Of a stretch of DNA of 35,619 bases, positions 9,066-19,214 are shown piece by piece. This stretch comes from an uncultured bacterium (GTDB lineage Bacteria > Patescibacteriota > Gracilibacteria > Absconditabacterales > Absconditicoccaceae): the NCBI GenBank assembly GCA_946611795.1, contig CAMOEC010000064.1:1-35619 (forward strand), given 5' to 3'. Position 1 is the first letter of the stretch, and the number at the start of each line of letters is the position of its first letter. Under the pieces are notes generated by a model, which worked only from the letters and a program-made list of their open reading frames with translations, was not told the origin of the DNA and did not search any database. The translations under genes and the position numbers were made by a program.

Positions 9066-10073
9066 CTAATCTTTTACAATTAGAGCATTTATCACCTTTC
9101 TTGATGATGTAAATGAATTCTGGGAGTCTCCTTTTATGTACAATTGAGACGAACTTCCTCCATCAAGAGGACAATATACTATTGAAACACATGCTTGTTG
9201 TTGAGCTTCAATAAAGTCCTTAATATACTTCTTTGCAGTTCCACTATCAAGATTATTGGTATCGCCTTCCTTTATACTATCATTAGTAATAAATACATAC
9301 ATTCTTCTGAAATATCCACTTGATAATGTTGTAAAAGCCAATATAGTACGTCGAACATATGAATTTGGAGAATTACCAACATCATTTCTGACTACATAAG
9401 CTTTCGACGTTGAACCATACGTATTAGAAAAATTACTCCAATTACTTGCAGTAAAATTATCTAATCTAACACCTACATTTTGATTAAATACCATTGTATA
9501 TAGCGAATATCCAGTGTAGTCATAGCTTGACGTTAAAGATGCTCCTATATCATTAAAAGAACCTTGTTTAAATGGATAGCATGATGGATCCCATGTAGAG
9601 TTATCATTAGAATTGTGGAATAGTCCAAAATTCACTGCAAAGAAACAATCGCTAACATTTTGTGCCAAACTAGATACATAGTACTTTTGGAAATAATGAC
9701 ATCCCAAAATTTGCCAATTTTCAACACTCGTTGGAATATAATTATCACCAAACAATAAACCAATATTTGCATTTGACAGATCTACATCAGCAATAATGTA
9801 TTTGTAATTTGAATTATTTTTTTTGTAAATAACTACATTATTACCTGTCTTTATTCTGGTCCAGCCCTGAACATCTGTTCCAAAATTTGGTAAATATACC
9901 GATCTCGTCATAGGAGCCACACTGTCCTGGCTGAGAGCCTGATCCAGCTGAGTCTCCTGCGCCGGCACACGGAAATCGTCATCGTCGTTAGTACATGAAG
10001 TAAAGACACTTCCTACTGCCACCATCATGATCATTGCAATCATTGAAAAGAAAATCTTTTCGAACTTTTTCAT
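9066..10073 (-). CDS. Bacteroidota-type lipoprotein, phosphodiester glycosidase (NAGPA)-like
   Basis: 335 aa. A type II signal peptide ends in the lipobox FTSC (C27), followed by TNDDDD, an acidic +2 stretch like the lipoprotein surface-export signals known in Bacteroidota. A short propeptide-like region ends in APMTRS (about residues 53-58). The body has features of the phosphodiester glycosidase family: a FFAVNFGLF-type segment, RRTILAF, and near the end LDGGSSSQLYIKG (D304) matching the family's LDGGGSS signature. All 20 or so glycines are GGN, none TGA; the stop is TAG. The start is preceded by A-rich sequence and a long conserved leader. The N-terminal 150 bases look more GC-rich than the body. 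Family assignment is moderate; the foreign character is strong. Confidence 0.8.
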   Translation of the reverse strand: MKKFEKIFFSMIAMIMMVAVGSVFTSCTNDDDDFRVPAQETQLDQALSQDSVAPMTRSVYLPNFGTDVQGWTRIKTGNNVVIYKKNNSNYKYIIADVDLSNANIGLLFGDNYIPTSVENWQILGCHYFQKYYVSSLAQNVSDCFFAVNFGLFHNSNDNSTWDPSCYPFKQGSFNDIGASLTSSYDYTGYSLYTMVFNQNVGVRLDNFTASNWSNFSNTYGSTSKAYVVRNDVGNSPNSYVRRTILAFTTLSSGYFRRMYVFITNDSIKEGDTNNLDSGTAKKYIKDFIEAQQQACVSIVYCPLDGGSSSQLYIKGDSQNSFTSSRKVINALIVKD

Positions 10074-10310
10074 AAATTTGTTTACTTTTTTGTTTTGTTG
10101 ATTCCTAATCTTTGTAAGGAAGATTTCGGAAAGTTTTCTAGTACCTTACTACTAGTCGTTTTTTAACGAAGTTTCTTCTCTTCGGATGTTGAGTAACAAA
10201 GTCATCACACTTCGGATTTCATCTTCTTCTAAAGAAAATTACTTTCATTTGATTGATACAATCAACGGCATTTATGCCTGTCGTCTTTTCGACAAGCGGA
10301 AAAAAGATAC
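10074..10310 (-). promoter_or_regulatory. Lipoprotein leader/promoter element, copy A
   Basis: A 44-base core at 10180-10223 is identical to the core at 20154-20197. On the minus strand the order is: hairpins TGTCG/CGACA and TTGAT/ATCAA, the core, hairpin CGAAG/CTTCG (10167-10184), then GTAAGG, complementary to CCTTAC about 30 bases later, the latter lying in the loop of an ATCTT/AAGAT hairpin. An A-rich stretch leads to the ATG. TGACTTTG in the core resembles a Bacteroidota -7 element (TAnnTTTG); that reading is inference. Confidence 0.7.
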
Positions 10311-10554
10311 TCTTTTGAGAATTAAATTCAAGAAAAAATTAAACATTTTTATATTTTTCCCAAACAACACAGTTATTTCCTAAAAAAAATTGAGAAAAAA
10401 GAAGTAGCTTACAATAGAATATGATTTATGGTATTATATCACATAAAACAAAAAATAGTCCCTTGTTTTTTTATTTTATTTGATTAAAGAGAAGAAAATA
10501 ATTTGTTCTAAATTATTTAAGAAGCTTAAATACTTTTTATATACAATATTTCTC
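10311..10554. other. AT-rich intergenic stretch
   Basis: This lies between the divergent leader of the lipoprotein and the membrane-protein gene. A TTG at 10480 would extend the downstream gene by 25 residues in frame; otherwise I see nothing specific. Confidence 0.3.
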
Positions 10555-11112
10555 ATGGATTGTATACGTTCTTGTTTTATTTCACTATATGAAAATCCGA
10601 TTGTAAGATGGATTTTTTTAACATTTTGTTCTTGGCTTGCTTCAAATATTTTAGATTCTTTATTTTTAAACAAGGTTTGAAAATCAAATCGTATACCAAA
10701 ATGATTTAATAGTGTTATAAAACGGATACTTATAATCTTATCATTACCTTTTAATTTGTTATGGTTTGGTTTATCATATCCATGCGAACTATTTTTTAAA
10801 TATAAATGTCGAATTAGAATAATACACTATTGATGAAGTCAAACTTGGACTTGGACTTTATGTAAAGAAAATTTTGAAGATTTAAATGATGAATCTAAGG
10901 AATACGTTAGTTTAACAGAATGTAAAGAAGCCTTTAAAAAATGATTATGACTAAGATTTATATCTTTCCCAAAGAAGGATTGAATATATACATACTATCG
11001 TGTATATCTTAAAAAATCTGAATATGAATGATTTATCGAATTAAAAAACAACCCTAAAATCACAACAGACAATCCATTTATTCATTTGGCTGCGAAATGA
11101 ATACTTAGATAA
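10555..11112 (+). CDS. Two-helix membrane protein, paralogue of 22847-23350
   Basis: 185 aa from ATG 10555, chosen because MDCIRS aligns with the start of the paralogue (MIACIKG); TTG 10480 is an in-frame alternative. Two hydrophobic segments (about residues 15-38 and 58-78) frame a basic loop. The segment ILIILSLPFNLLWFGLSY is nearly the same in the paralogue (ILIILSLPFNIFWFGLSY). The C-terminal 100 residues form a soluble domain with Trp- and Cys-containing stretches and TGA glycines. The family is unknown. Both paralogues sit near a Bacteroidota-type lipoprotein gene. It stops 2 bases from the convergent gene. Confidence 0.65.
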
Positions 11113-11114
11113 TT

Positions 11115-11705
11115 TTAATTTTTTTCAATAACAATCCATCTTGAATCATACATTGACAATTCATCTTCAATTTTTTTCACAACTTCATCATTATCCACTA
11201 TAACCTTAACAAATCAAGGTCTTGGATACAATTGATTTAAAACTTTTTTCACATCTACAATAAGATTATTAACTTCAGAAGCAGTGATTATTCCTCTCCT
11301 ACAACCAAAATTAAGAATTAAATTATTTTGAAACTGTCTAAGAATCAAAATCATATCATCCGAAATTGAATTTAATCATCATATCTCGATCCATCAGTTA
11401 TATTGTGATAGCAATTTTAATTGTTCAATTGTAATATTATCTAAACCTCATATATCAATAAAGAATCACTTAAATTTTGAGATATCATTAGCCTGACTAT
11501 CAGTTATTTTTTTTAGATTTGGTAAAAGTAAATTATATTTTTCATTCTCAATTGTTGCTAATGCCTCAAGAGCATTATCTTCTAAAAAAGAAGTTGTTTT
11601 ACGCAATGTTTCCTTATTATGTTCAAATCTTTCATTATTATTTATTTCATAACATATTTTATCAACCAATGCTTTTGATAATTCCATTACAAAAAAATCA
11701 TACAA
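11115..11705 (-). CDS. Hypothetical soluble protein, 196 aa
   Basis: A largely helical N-terminal half (ELSKALVDKICYEINNNERF..., LEDNALEALATIENEKYN) is followed by a second half with Ile/Leu-rich short periods (FFIDIGGLDNITIEQLKLLS, then IEIWGLNSISDDMI) faintly recalling leucine-rich repeats. Glycines are mostly TGA. The start could be ATG 11705 or the internal ATG at 11687 (MELSK). There is no signal peptide and I recognise no family. Confidence 0.65.
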
Positions 11706-11753
11706 AAATAAAAGTATATTGTTTCATTAATTAGACAATCTATTTATTCAAAG

Positions 11754-11784
11754 AAAAGAGAATATTATTTATTCTCTTTTTCTT
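11754..11784. terminator. Bidirectional terminator
   Basis: AAAAGAGAATA and TATTCTCTTTTT pair around a short AT loop. It overlaps the last codons of the minus-strand DUF2335 gene. Confidence 0.55.
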
Positions 11785-12175
11785 TATTTTCATTATTATT
11801 TTTTCTTCAAAAGAACCATGATCATAGGTATCAGAATGCAGTAGCTCATATTAATGCATATCATTCAGTCGTTCTTCACAATCCTAATAGTACAATAGCT
11901 CAAGCAACAAAGACAAGTAATATTCATCATGCAATGTATTGTCATCTTTTATCTCTCCTAAACATTTCATCTACACCTTTCTCCTCTAACTTGAATCTAT
12001 GTTGTTGCTGTTTCTCTGCCATTGTGATAATACGATCTGCAAATCATTTCTGAATTTGATCATATTGAGCTAACATATTAGGAGGAGGAATAATCCCCTC
12101 ATACTTAATTGCTTGTATTGCCATTGTATTATGACGTTCTGTCATTTGCTGTTTATTCATAGTTTTCTTACTCAT
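11765..12175 (-). CDS. DUF2335-like small membrane protein
   Basis: 136 aa. The N-terminal cytoplasmic part (YEGIIPPPNMLAQYDQIQKG, then a helical ITMAEKQQQHRFKLEEKG) is followed by RRDKRGQYIAGG and two transmembrane helices (about residues 86-128), the layout of DUF2335 predicted membrane proteins common in phages and mobile elements. Its C-terminus is charged (RKNNNENKEKENK). TGA glycines occur throughout the helices. The start overlaps the upstream gene's stop (ATGAGTAA), indicating translational coupling. Confidence 0.75.
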
Positions 12176-12416
12176 TACTTATTTTTTTATCTTCATTAAA
12201 ATCTTCCATTGCTTTATAGATATCTTTTCAAACCATTCCCCAATCTTGTTGCATTGCTTTAGCATCTGCCTCTTCTTCAGTTTTTGATGCATTGATCTTT
12301 ACTCTATTAGAAAATAGCGAGAAGACACTAAAAAATCCATCCCAAAATCAAACTTTTTCAAACAAAAAATCTGAACGATATTCTATCTTTTCTGGACATA
12401 ATGCAGTTGCGTTCAT
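12168..12416 (-). CDS. Small hypothetical protein, 82 aa, coupled to the DUF2335 gene
   Basis: MNATALCPEKIEYRSDFLFE leads into a hydrophobic aromatic patch (WDGFFSVFSLFSN) and an acidic helical tail ending in TAA. Two glycines are TGA. It overlaps the DUF2335 start by 8 bases, so the two probably form one operon. Function is unknown; a small phage-related protein is plausible from context. Confidence 0.55.
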
Positions 12417-12540
12417 AAGAAATTTTATAATAAATAAATGACTTAATAATACTTATTTATAATATTCTGTCAACTTTTATTACAATTAGTATAACTTTCT
12501 CTTTTTCAAAATCAAATTATTATTTGTCTTCTTAAAAAAC

Positions 12541-12571
12541 TTGAAAATATGATAATAATATATAATATAAT
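12541..12571 (+). promoter_or_regulatory. Candidate promoter of a small RNA
   Basis: TTGAAA (12541-12546) with TATAAT repeated at 12561-12566 and 12566-12571 precedes a compact structured stretch that ends in a strong terminator. Confidence 0.45.
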
Positions 12572-12577
12572 TATATT

Positions 12578-12657
12578 CCGACGAGGGAGACCCTAAAAGT
12601 GCTAGTGCTTCATGGTGACACCTTCAAGAATGACAACCGAAAGGTTGTCTTTTTTGT
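12578..12657 (+). ncRNA. Candidate small structured RNA ending in a GAAA-tetraloop terminator
   Basis: About 80 bases less AT-rich than their surroundings, with no start codon of use. AGGG-AGA-CCCT forms a first hairpin near 12583-12594; GGTG-A-CACC lies near 12613-12622. GACAACC-GAAA-GGTTGTC (12632-12649) followed by TTTTTT is a textbook terminator. The next gene begins 100 bases downstream, so this may be a free sRNA or an attenuating leader. I cannot match it to a named riboswitch class with confidence. Confidence 0.5.
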
Positions 12658-12758
12658 TATTAAAAAAAGTAGTAAATATACTCTAATATACTTTTTCCAT
12701 ATTTGACTATCAATCACAAGCATTTATAAAATTAGCAATATTTATATCTAAAAGTAAA

Positions 12759-13016
12759 ATGACTGTTGATAAAGATACAATTAAGGAAACATGAAATATT
12801 CTTTCTAAACTTACATCTTCTGAGAGGTGAACCTTCACATTAATTATGATAATTGCTTTCGCTTCCATTGTTACAACTGTAATACTCTATATTAAGAGCA
12901 TGGATAAACTAATTGAAAAATACAATACAACTATTCAACAACAAGAAGAGAGATTTCTCAATGCACAGCAAAAAATGCAAGATTGATTCTTTGAGCAATT
13001 AAACATAATTCATTAA
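12759..13016 (+). CDS. Holin-like or spanin-like small membrane protein, 85 aa
   Basis: A short cytoplasmic start (MTVDKDTIKETGNILSKLTS), one transmembrane helix (about residues 27-46), then a coiled-coil tail (MDKLIEKYNTTIQQQEERFL). It directly precedes the amidase and matches the size and layout of phage holins or small lysis-cassette membrane proteins. That role is inferred from position and layout only. TGA glycines are present. Confidence 0.55.
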
Positions 13017-13040
13017 TTTTTATAATTATATAATTTTAAG

Positions 13041-13595
13041 ATGTATCCCTTCAATGATATTTTGTAGACAAAAAAGAAGTCTCTTGGAATAAATAAATGT
13101 ACATGAATAGTTATTCATCATACTGCATGAGGAACTTATAAAAGTAATATAAAATACTTATCAAGTTCATCAGCTAAAGCATCTGTTCATTTTGTAATCT
13201 GAGAGAACTGAGAAGTTGCTAAAATTTGAGATTCTAGAGATATTCTATGGCATGCAGGAAATTGATCATGGTGATGAGTTGAAAATGTTAATTATGCATT
13301 TATGGGTATTGAAGTCGTTTGAACATGAGGGTATAACATCCACCAATTTCTTAGACTCACTGATTTGGTTGAATATCTAATGTGAAATTTTCCTATAGAT
13401 AAAAACAATATAGTAAGACATTCTGATGTTACACAAGATAGAGAAATAACAAAACGAAGGATTCTACGAGATTGAAATAGAAAAGTTAAAAAAATAGATA
13501 TTGGACTAGATTTTTTTATTGATAATGAACATTTTAAAATATGGAGAGAACAATTAAAAAGTTCGCAAATTATTCTGTCTCCAAAAACGATTTAA
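13041..13595 (+). pseudogene. N-acetylmuramoyl-L-alanine amidase with an early in-frame TAG
   Basis: An Amidase_2-type endolysin: VIHHTAGGTY, SVHFVIGENG, ILWHAGNGSWGG and NIVRHSDVTQDR carry the zinc and active-site pattern for cleaving the MurNAc-L-Ala bond. Reading from ATG 13041 (MYPFNDIL) gives TAG at 13065-13067, then the full enzyme to TAA 13593-13595. No ATG, GTG or TTG start lies between the TAG and the conserved VIHH motif. The gene is thus amber-disrupted, uses a non-standard start (ATA or ATT), or is read through. It follows the holin-like gene by 24 bases and overlaps the converging receiver gene by 26 bases. Confidence 0.7.
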
Positions 13596-14721
13596 AATAT
13601 AATCAGCATTCATAATCAGGTGTTCATTGTCTACTATAGTATGATCAGAATTTAGATATTATATCTTTCATAAAAAGTGGAGAAATATCTGCAATAATTT
13701 CATATCAAGTGATAAATAATTTTAATTCATTTCTATCTGCATCTGCTTCAGGATCTATTGTAACAACTTTCTTAAAATTAATCATTCATCACCTAAACAA
13801 TGAAACCCTAGGTATAATAAATCAAAAAGATCATTGTTTATTATTAATTATATTCTGTATTTTTCTTTTCCTTTTATTTCTTTCATTTTCATTAGTTGTA
13901 GGACAAAGAAAAGTGTTAATATCACCATTTATTTCTTGACAAAAGATAGAATTTAAATCATCTATTTCAAGGAACATAAATTTTTCAAATTTTTTTTGTT
14001 CCAAATCACAAGCTGGATTTATTGTTAAATAATATTTTTGATTTTCAAGACATTTAACTATTCTACCATTTTTTATTCTAATTTTATCGTCTCTAATTTC
14101 AGAGCTTCAAACTTTTAAATAAACTTCCTCAGGATGATAACTTGTGTAATTATTACTGAGCTTTGATTCTAAATGAGCCAAGATATACCTAGAAAGGCTC
14201 TCTTCTGAGCTAAATAATTCAGATTCATAAACCCAGCTTTTTATATCAGACAAATATCATTTATAAATTAGATCTGTTAAAGTAGAATTAATTGGTCAAT
14301 CCCTTCATAAAACTTTAGTTATTCAGGTTTTAAATATATCCATAATATATTTCACCAATAATTCATCACTATTCTCTATTGAGTTGTTAAATTTCTTTAA
14401 TAAAGAATTTTCATCAATATCAATACTTGGATCTCAAGAATTAATCATAATAGGGACATGAAATTTTTTGAAAACCATATTTATAAAATCTGTACCCGAC
14501 TGGTTAATCCCTTGATCGTTTTCAAGAGTTAGATCAACAATTAAAAAGTCAAAATGGTATCTAATTAATGTTTCATATACTTCAGAAGTTAATTTTGAAT
14601 ATGATGTGAATTCAAATGTAAATCATTTCTCTTCAGCTAGCCTCTGAGCGGTTGCCTTTAAAGAATTAATTTCATCTTGATTATCTTCTAATATAAGAAT
14701 TTTTATTATCTCATTTCCCAT
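13570..14721 (-). CDS. Receiver-domain protein with C-terminal domain of unknown function
   Basis: 383 aa. The N-terminal 120 residues form a response-regulator receiver: acidic E12/D13, probable phosphoacceptor D63 in FLIVDL, and a PIMINSG strand near residue 92-98. It lacks a recognisable DNA-binding output. The C-terminal part has a conserved-looking YYLTINPACDLEQKK segment and a long basic stretch (NERNKRKRK). Its start overlaps the end of the ATPase/kinase gene by 16 bases, so it is likely the partner of that kinase. TGA glycines occur throughout. The predicted role is phosphorylation- or signal-dependent control or effector function of the modification system. Confidence 0.8.
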
Positions 14722-16862
14722 TGTTTTATTACAATCTTTAATATAAAATTAAATGCTCAATCAGAATCTAATATTTCTAATTTTGAATCATTTCTCTCTA
14801 AAACTTCTCAAGCAATCGACAATCCAAGTCACGTTCATCATTCCTTTTTAGAAAATCATGGTTCTAAAATATCATCTTTATTATCTAAATAATCTATTCA
14901 AAAACCATTATCCTTAAAAAAAATCACCAAATTTCAATTTTGATTTTTTATTTCAACAACTATTTTTTTATTAATATCTCATTTATAATTTAGTCGATAT
15001 ATACTATTATCCATAAAATTGACAAATGAAATGAGGAAATCCGTATCATATCAATAGACATAGGGGTTTCAATCTAGTGAATTATTAATTTTTACTTCTA
15101 TAATTTCACTTTTTAAAACATCAGCATATGTGTCAATGGCTTGATTAATTACCTTAGTTAAATCAAAATAAGATTTTTTTGATTTTCTTTTTATTAATGG
15201 AGCCATTTTCTTAGATAGAAAATCAGATATAATTTTAGAATTTCTTTCGTATCATTCCAATAAATTAGTTAATTCTCCCATTTCTAATGAATTAGAAAGA
15301 GCTTTAATTTTATTCGAATAATATTTTATATTTTTCATATTATCTCTTATAAATTTTATAGGCTTATTTAATTCATGAAACATAATAAACATAATTTTTC
15401 ATAATGTTACTTGTCATTCATATTGATATATAATTTTTTCTAGTCTCTCTTTCTCTCTTTCAAATTTATTTCATAACTCTTCAATCTCTTTTATTGTTTT
15501 TTCTTTATCTCATTCTGATTTAATTCAATGGACATTATCTTTTATTTTATTAATTTCCTCGTTAACATCCATTATTTTCCCTCATTTTATATTAGATTTT
15601 CGCACTTTTCTATACAAGAACCTTTTTTCTTCTAAAATAGCCAAAGTTTTTCTTAATTCATAAATTAATCAATTATAATAAGAATTTTCTTTTAGTCTTT
15701 CCCTAGATGATGCTTCTATCAACTGACTTTCATCCTCCGATTTTATTGTAACATATCATATTATTTGATTTGAACTTAATCTTAGAGTAGGATTATTAAC
15801 CCTTCTAGCATTTAATCATAGCCAATCTTCTCATGGATCTCAATATGGCCTAATTCTAAATCATTCTCTATATAATGAAATTCCAGAAAATTTTTTAAAG
15901 AAATCAAGTACCTCGTTTCTATTCACTAAATTACGGCCATATTTTAATGATATATTATTCCTTTCTGATACAGGATCTCTATCAAAAACATAAAAATCAA
16001 AATATATTAATCATGGATAATCTGAATTATTACGATTCTCATTATCCTTCGAATTTATATCTATCTTACAACTATTTTGTATAAATTCTTTTGTATCTGC
16101 ATTTTCATAAGAAAACTCTATTTTTCAAAAACTATCAACAGTTCAAAATATTCTATAATCAAAGGAATCAATCACATAATTTTTATCAATCTGTTTTCTT
16201 TTTCAATCGTATAATAATTCAATCCTAAATCATATATCATCTTTCATTGGAGGTATTAATTTTCATAATTCATTCGTTAATTTTTGTATATTATCTGCTC
16301 ACTCAAATCCAAAAAGATTATCTGATTGATTATTAGAGCTCAACCAAAAATTAAGTTCTTCTTTGTCTCATATTATCTCAATCGTAGTTCAACTATTTTC
16401 TAAAGTTTTTTCTGTTCTTACTGAAAAAGGAATTTCATCTAAATATTTATCATCATCAAACCTATTCCAATCTATGTTCACTTCAGACTTAATTCAATCT
16501 TTAATTGTGATTAGCCTTAAATTATTTCATAATGCTGCAGCTGCATATCTTCAAATTCATTTCTGTCATTGGAATATTCTTCAATTTGGAGACTTTTTAT
16601 TTAACCTTTTTGAATCTGTTGAGGGTACAAACCAAACATTTTTTATAGTTTCCTCAGACATTCAATGTCAGTCATCAGAAACACTTATTTTAATTTTATC
16701 ATCTAAATATTTTTCAAATCATATAGTAACTTTTGAAGCATCAGCATCATAAGAATTTTTTACCAATTCAATTAATGCAGAAAAATTATCTTTAATTAAA
16801 TCTTTTCAAATAGAATATATATGTCTCGCTTTGGGCCTAAAATAAATATTGCTTGTAGACAT
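14706..16862 (-). CDS. Two-ATPase signalling protein: MORC/Hsp90-like ATPase plus histidine-kinase core
   Basis: 718 aa. The N-terminal GHKL ATPase has ELVKNSYDADA (N36), DDGHGM (D63) and the lid GQKGIGRYAAAA (98-110), in the style of MORC/MutL/Hsp90 ATPases. A long middle domain and a coiled coil (about 430-485) follow. Then come a HisKA-like helix with FHELNKPI (H496) and a second, histidine-kinase-type ATPase with MDNSIYR near 617 and GGTGLGLSI near 675-683. H496 is a candidate phosphodonor for the receiver protein encoded next. MORC-like ATPases linked to DNA methyltransferases are known from bacterial restriction-type islands. The start lies 14 bases after the methyltransferase stop. Domain calls are strong; the function is inferred. 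Confidence 0.85.
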
Positions 16863-16876
16863 TAATAGAATAATTA

Positions 16877-18127
16877 CTATTTAAAATAATTCAATAACTC
16901 CTTTGCTAATATTTTTGAAAACATGGGAGGTACAGCATTACCTATTTGTTTAAATATTGCTGTTCTAGATCATTCAAATTTAAAATCATCAGGAAATGTC
17001 TGAATTCTTGCAGCTTCTCTTATACTAAGTGAACGATTTTGATAAAGATCAGGATGTATGTAATAATGACCATCAGAAGATATATGAGCAACTATTGTAC
17101 TAGTAACTTTATCTTTTCATGCAACAACGTTAAAACGATTTTGAAAAGAACATGTATTTTTATGTGTTATCAAATTTTTTGGTAAATCTTTGTATTGTAA
17201 TTTTTCACCACTATTATATTTCTTTACTGCTATTTTATAAATTTCTCTATCCAACTCTCTTATAGGTCTAGTTTGATGCTTAGATATATATTCAAAATTA
17301 GGTCTTCTTATCTCTAATCTCTCAAGCACATCGTTATTTGTTCTATATTTCATCAGATTATTTCATCATCAATTTTGTATTTTAGGCAGATCTTTTAAAA
17401 AATCATTAACATTATATGTATATTTTGTTTTATATTTTTCAAAATTTGGGTAACTCGAAATCAATTTATTACCTTTTTTCCATCATATGATTATAAGTCT
17501 TCTCCTATTTTGAGGTATTCCATAATCAGGCATATATTGTTCCTCAACCTGAATTTCGTATCATATTTTATCCATTGCTTCTTTAATATCTTGGAAATAT
17601 TTTCAGTTTCATGCAGTCTTTAATCATGGGACGTTCTCAAAAACAAAAATCTTAGGAGAAAGATCTCTTAAAAATTTAACATATTGTTTATATAAAAAAT
17701 TTCTAGGATCTTTTTCAATTTTTTTTCAAATTCTAGCTCTTCCAATTTGTGAATACGTTTGGCATGGTGGTCATCAAATAATAATATCCAATTTTTTTCA
17801 CTTCAAATTCTTTTTAATTTGTCTTAACAAATTTGGATATGAGGAATCAGAGATTTCTTTATTATAAACTAAATTTACATCCTTATCTAATTCATATTTT
17901 TTAATTAATTCTCCTCTATTTATATTTCAATACAAAAAATCTTTTTCACAATCAAAAAGATTCTTTTTTTGCAAATATTTTGATACTATTCTTGATTTTA
18001 AAGTTTCACATGCATCCTTATTCATTTCTATATGTCAAACAAAAGAATATGGTTCTTGAAAGAATCCTTCTGTTAAACCTCAACATCAAGAAAAAAGATC
18101 TAACACTGAAATTTTATTTTTTCTCAT
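16877..18127 (-). CDS. dcm: DNA (cytosine-5)-methyltransferase
   Basis: 416 aa with the ordered motifs of C5 methyltransferases: DLFSGCGG (SAM binding, residues 10-17), GGPPCQ (catalytic C122), FENV (163-166), [10 protein letters not shown] (QxRxR), a long target-recognition region, and C-terminal GNAVPP. Several of the invariant glycines are TGA. It transfers a methyl group from SAM to cytosine in a sequence-specific target; the target cannot be read from sequence. It is the second gene of the four-gene operon, with no restriction endonuclease of known type beside it, so restriction, if any, must come from the SEC-C protein or the ATPase/receiver pair. Confidence 0.92.
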
Positions 18128-18224
18128 AGTGTGGAGCGAAAGAGCAATAAATTTAATGTGTATTATATTTAATTAAACATCTTAAGCAAATTATTTTTAA
18201 CTCAAATTATTGCATTAATCATTC

Positions 18225-19214
18225 TTATATATATAGTGAACAATAAGATTTTCATATTCTTATGTTTTCGAGTAATAAATCAACCCAATCTTCTCTAAGA
18301 TTTGGACTAATTAGATTTACAATAGGATAAAAATTTTTTTCATGATAATATTTAGATATTAAATCTCGAAAATCATTGTGTATAAGTTGATTGAAACTTA
18401 TTATATATAAGTATTGTTTATTCTTTTCAGCTTCCAACAAAATTATAACTCTATTGTATGTATCATAATAATAAGCGTAAATTCAAAGTATATTATTTGA
18501 TTCAATTTCTAGAATAAATAAATTCCTATGGTTATAAAATCATGTTGTTATTTCTTTTTCTACATAATTAAATATTTTATTAATTATATTATATTCATCA
18601 TAATTCTTAATTTTTCAATCAGGTCGAATCCTTTTTATTAGAGCCTTATTTTCTGTCCTTTGTAAAAGATATGTATATTTCAAAAATGAATCAAGTTGTC
18701 TTTTTGCATATCATAATACTCTATATGAATATTGTAACGCAAATTTCTCAATCATTGATATATCCCAATCGAAATTAAAATAATAGTTATCAATTTCGCT
18801 AAAAAATTTCGAATCATGATTATTACATCGAATCTTTTTAGATATACTTTTTATTCATTTTTCCCTATATTGTATCTCATTTGATATTGTTAATGTTGGA
18901 TTGTATAACTTTCCTCATTCGCAATTTTCTCTTAATTTACATTGTGAAATTATATGTGAATCAGTAGCCTTTAAGTTGCATCATAAAACAATACAATAAT
19001 CTTTTTCCCAAAACTCTTTTTGTATTTCTGCATAGACAACAAAATCAGGCTTACTCTCAAATTCTTTTAAAGCATCTAACATACTATGATTAATCCATTG
19101 AGGAGATCAATTTTTGCAACAATCGATAAATAATTTTCAACTTCAACAATAACAATAATCAGAATCATTTTTAATTAATTTTATCATTCATTGAGCATTA
19201 TTATTTAAAACCAT
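18225..19214 (-). CDS. SEC-C zinc-motif protein with HNH-like Cys/His pattern
   Basis: 329 aa. The N-terminus has a SEC-C motif (CYCGSGKLFIDCC, about residues 21-33), a zinc-binding module. A second pattern follows: a CIVLCG strand, ATDSHIISQC, and later IRCNNHDSKFFSEID (about 72-135), recalling an HNH/treble-clef nuclease-like arrangement. The C-terminal 190 residues are unassigned. It is the promoter-proximal gene of the operon. If the HNH reading is right this is the nuclease candidate; otherwise it may be a recognition or adaptor protein. Many glycines are TGA. The SEC-C call is firm, the nuclease reading tentative. Confidence 0.75.

Noticed and set aside
10186-10383. Plus-strand frame across leader copy A
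   Set aside because: It is the antisense of the conserved leader and its hairpins; no equivalent frame exists in copies B and C.
12578-12657. Guanidine or fluoride riboswitch assignment
   Set aside because: Only the first few bases resemble a known motif; the conserved core and the expected downstream transporter gene are absent.
16363-16752. Plus-strand open frame of 129 codons
   Set aside because: It lies entirely antisense to the motif-rich N-terminal ATPase of the kinase-like gene; TGA-to-TCA complement composition explains the openness.
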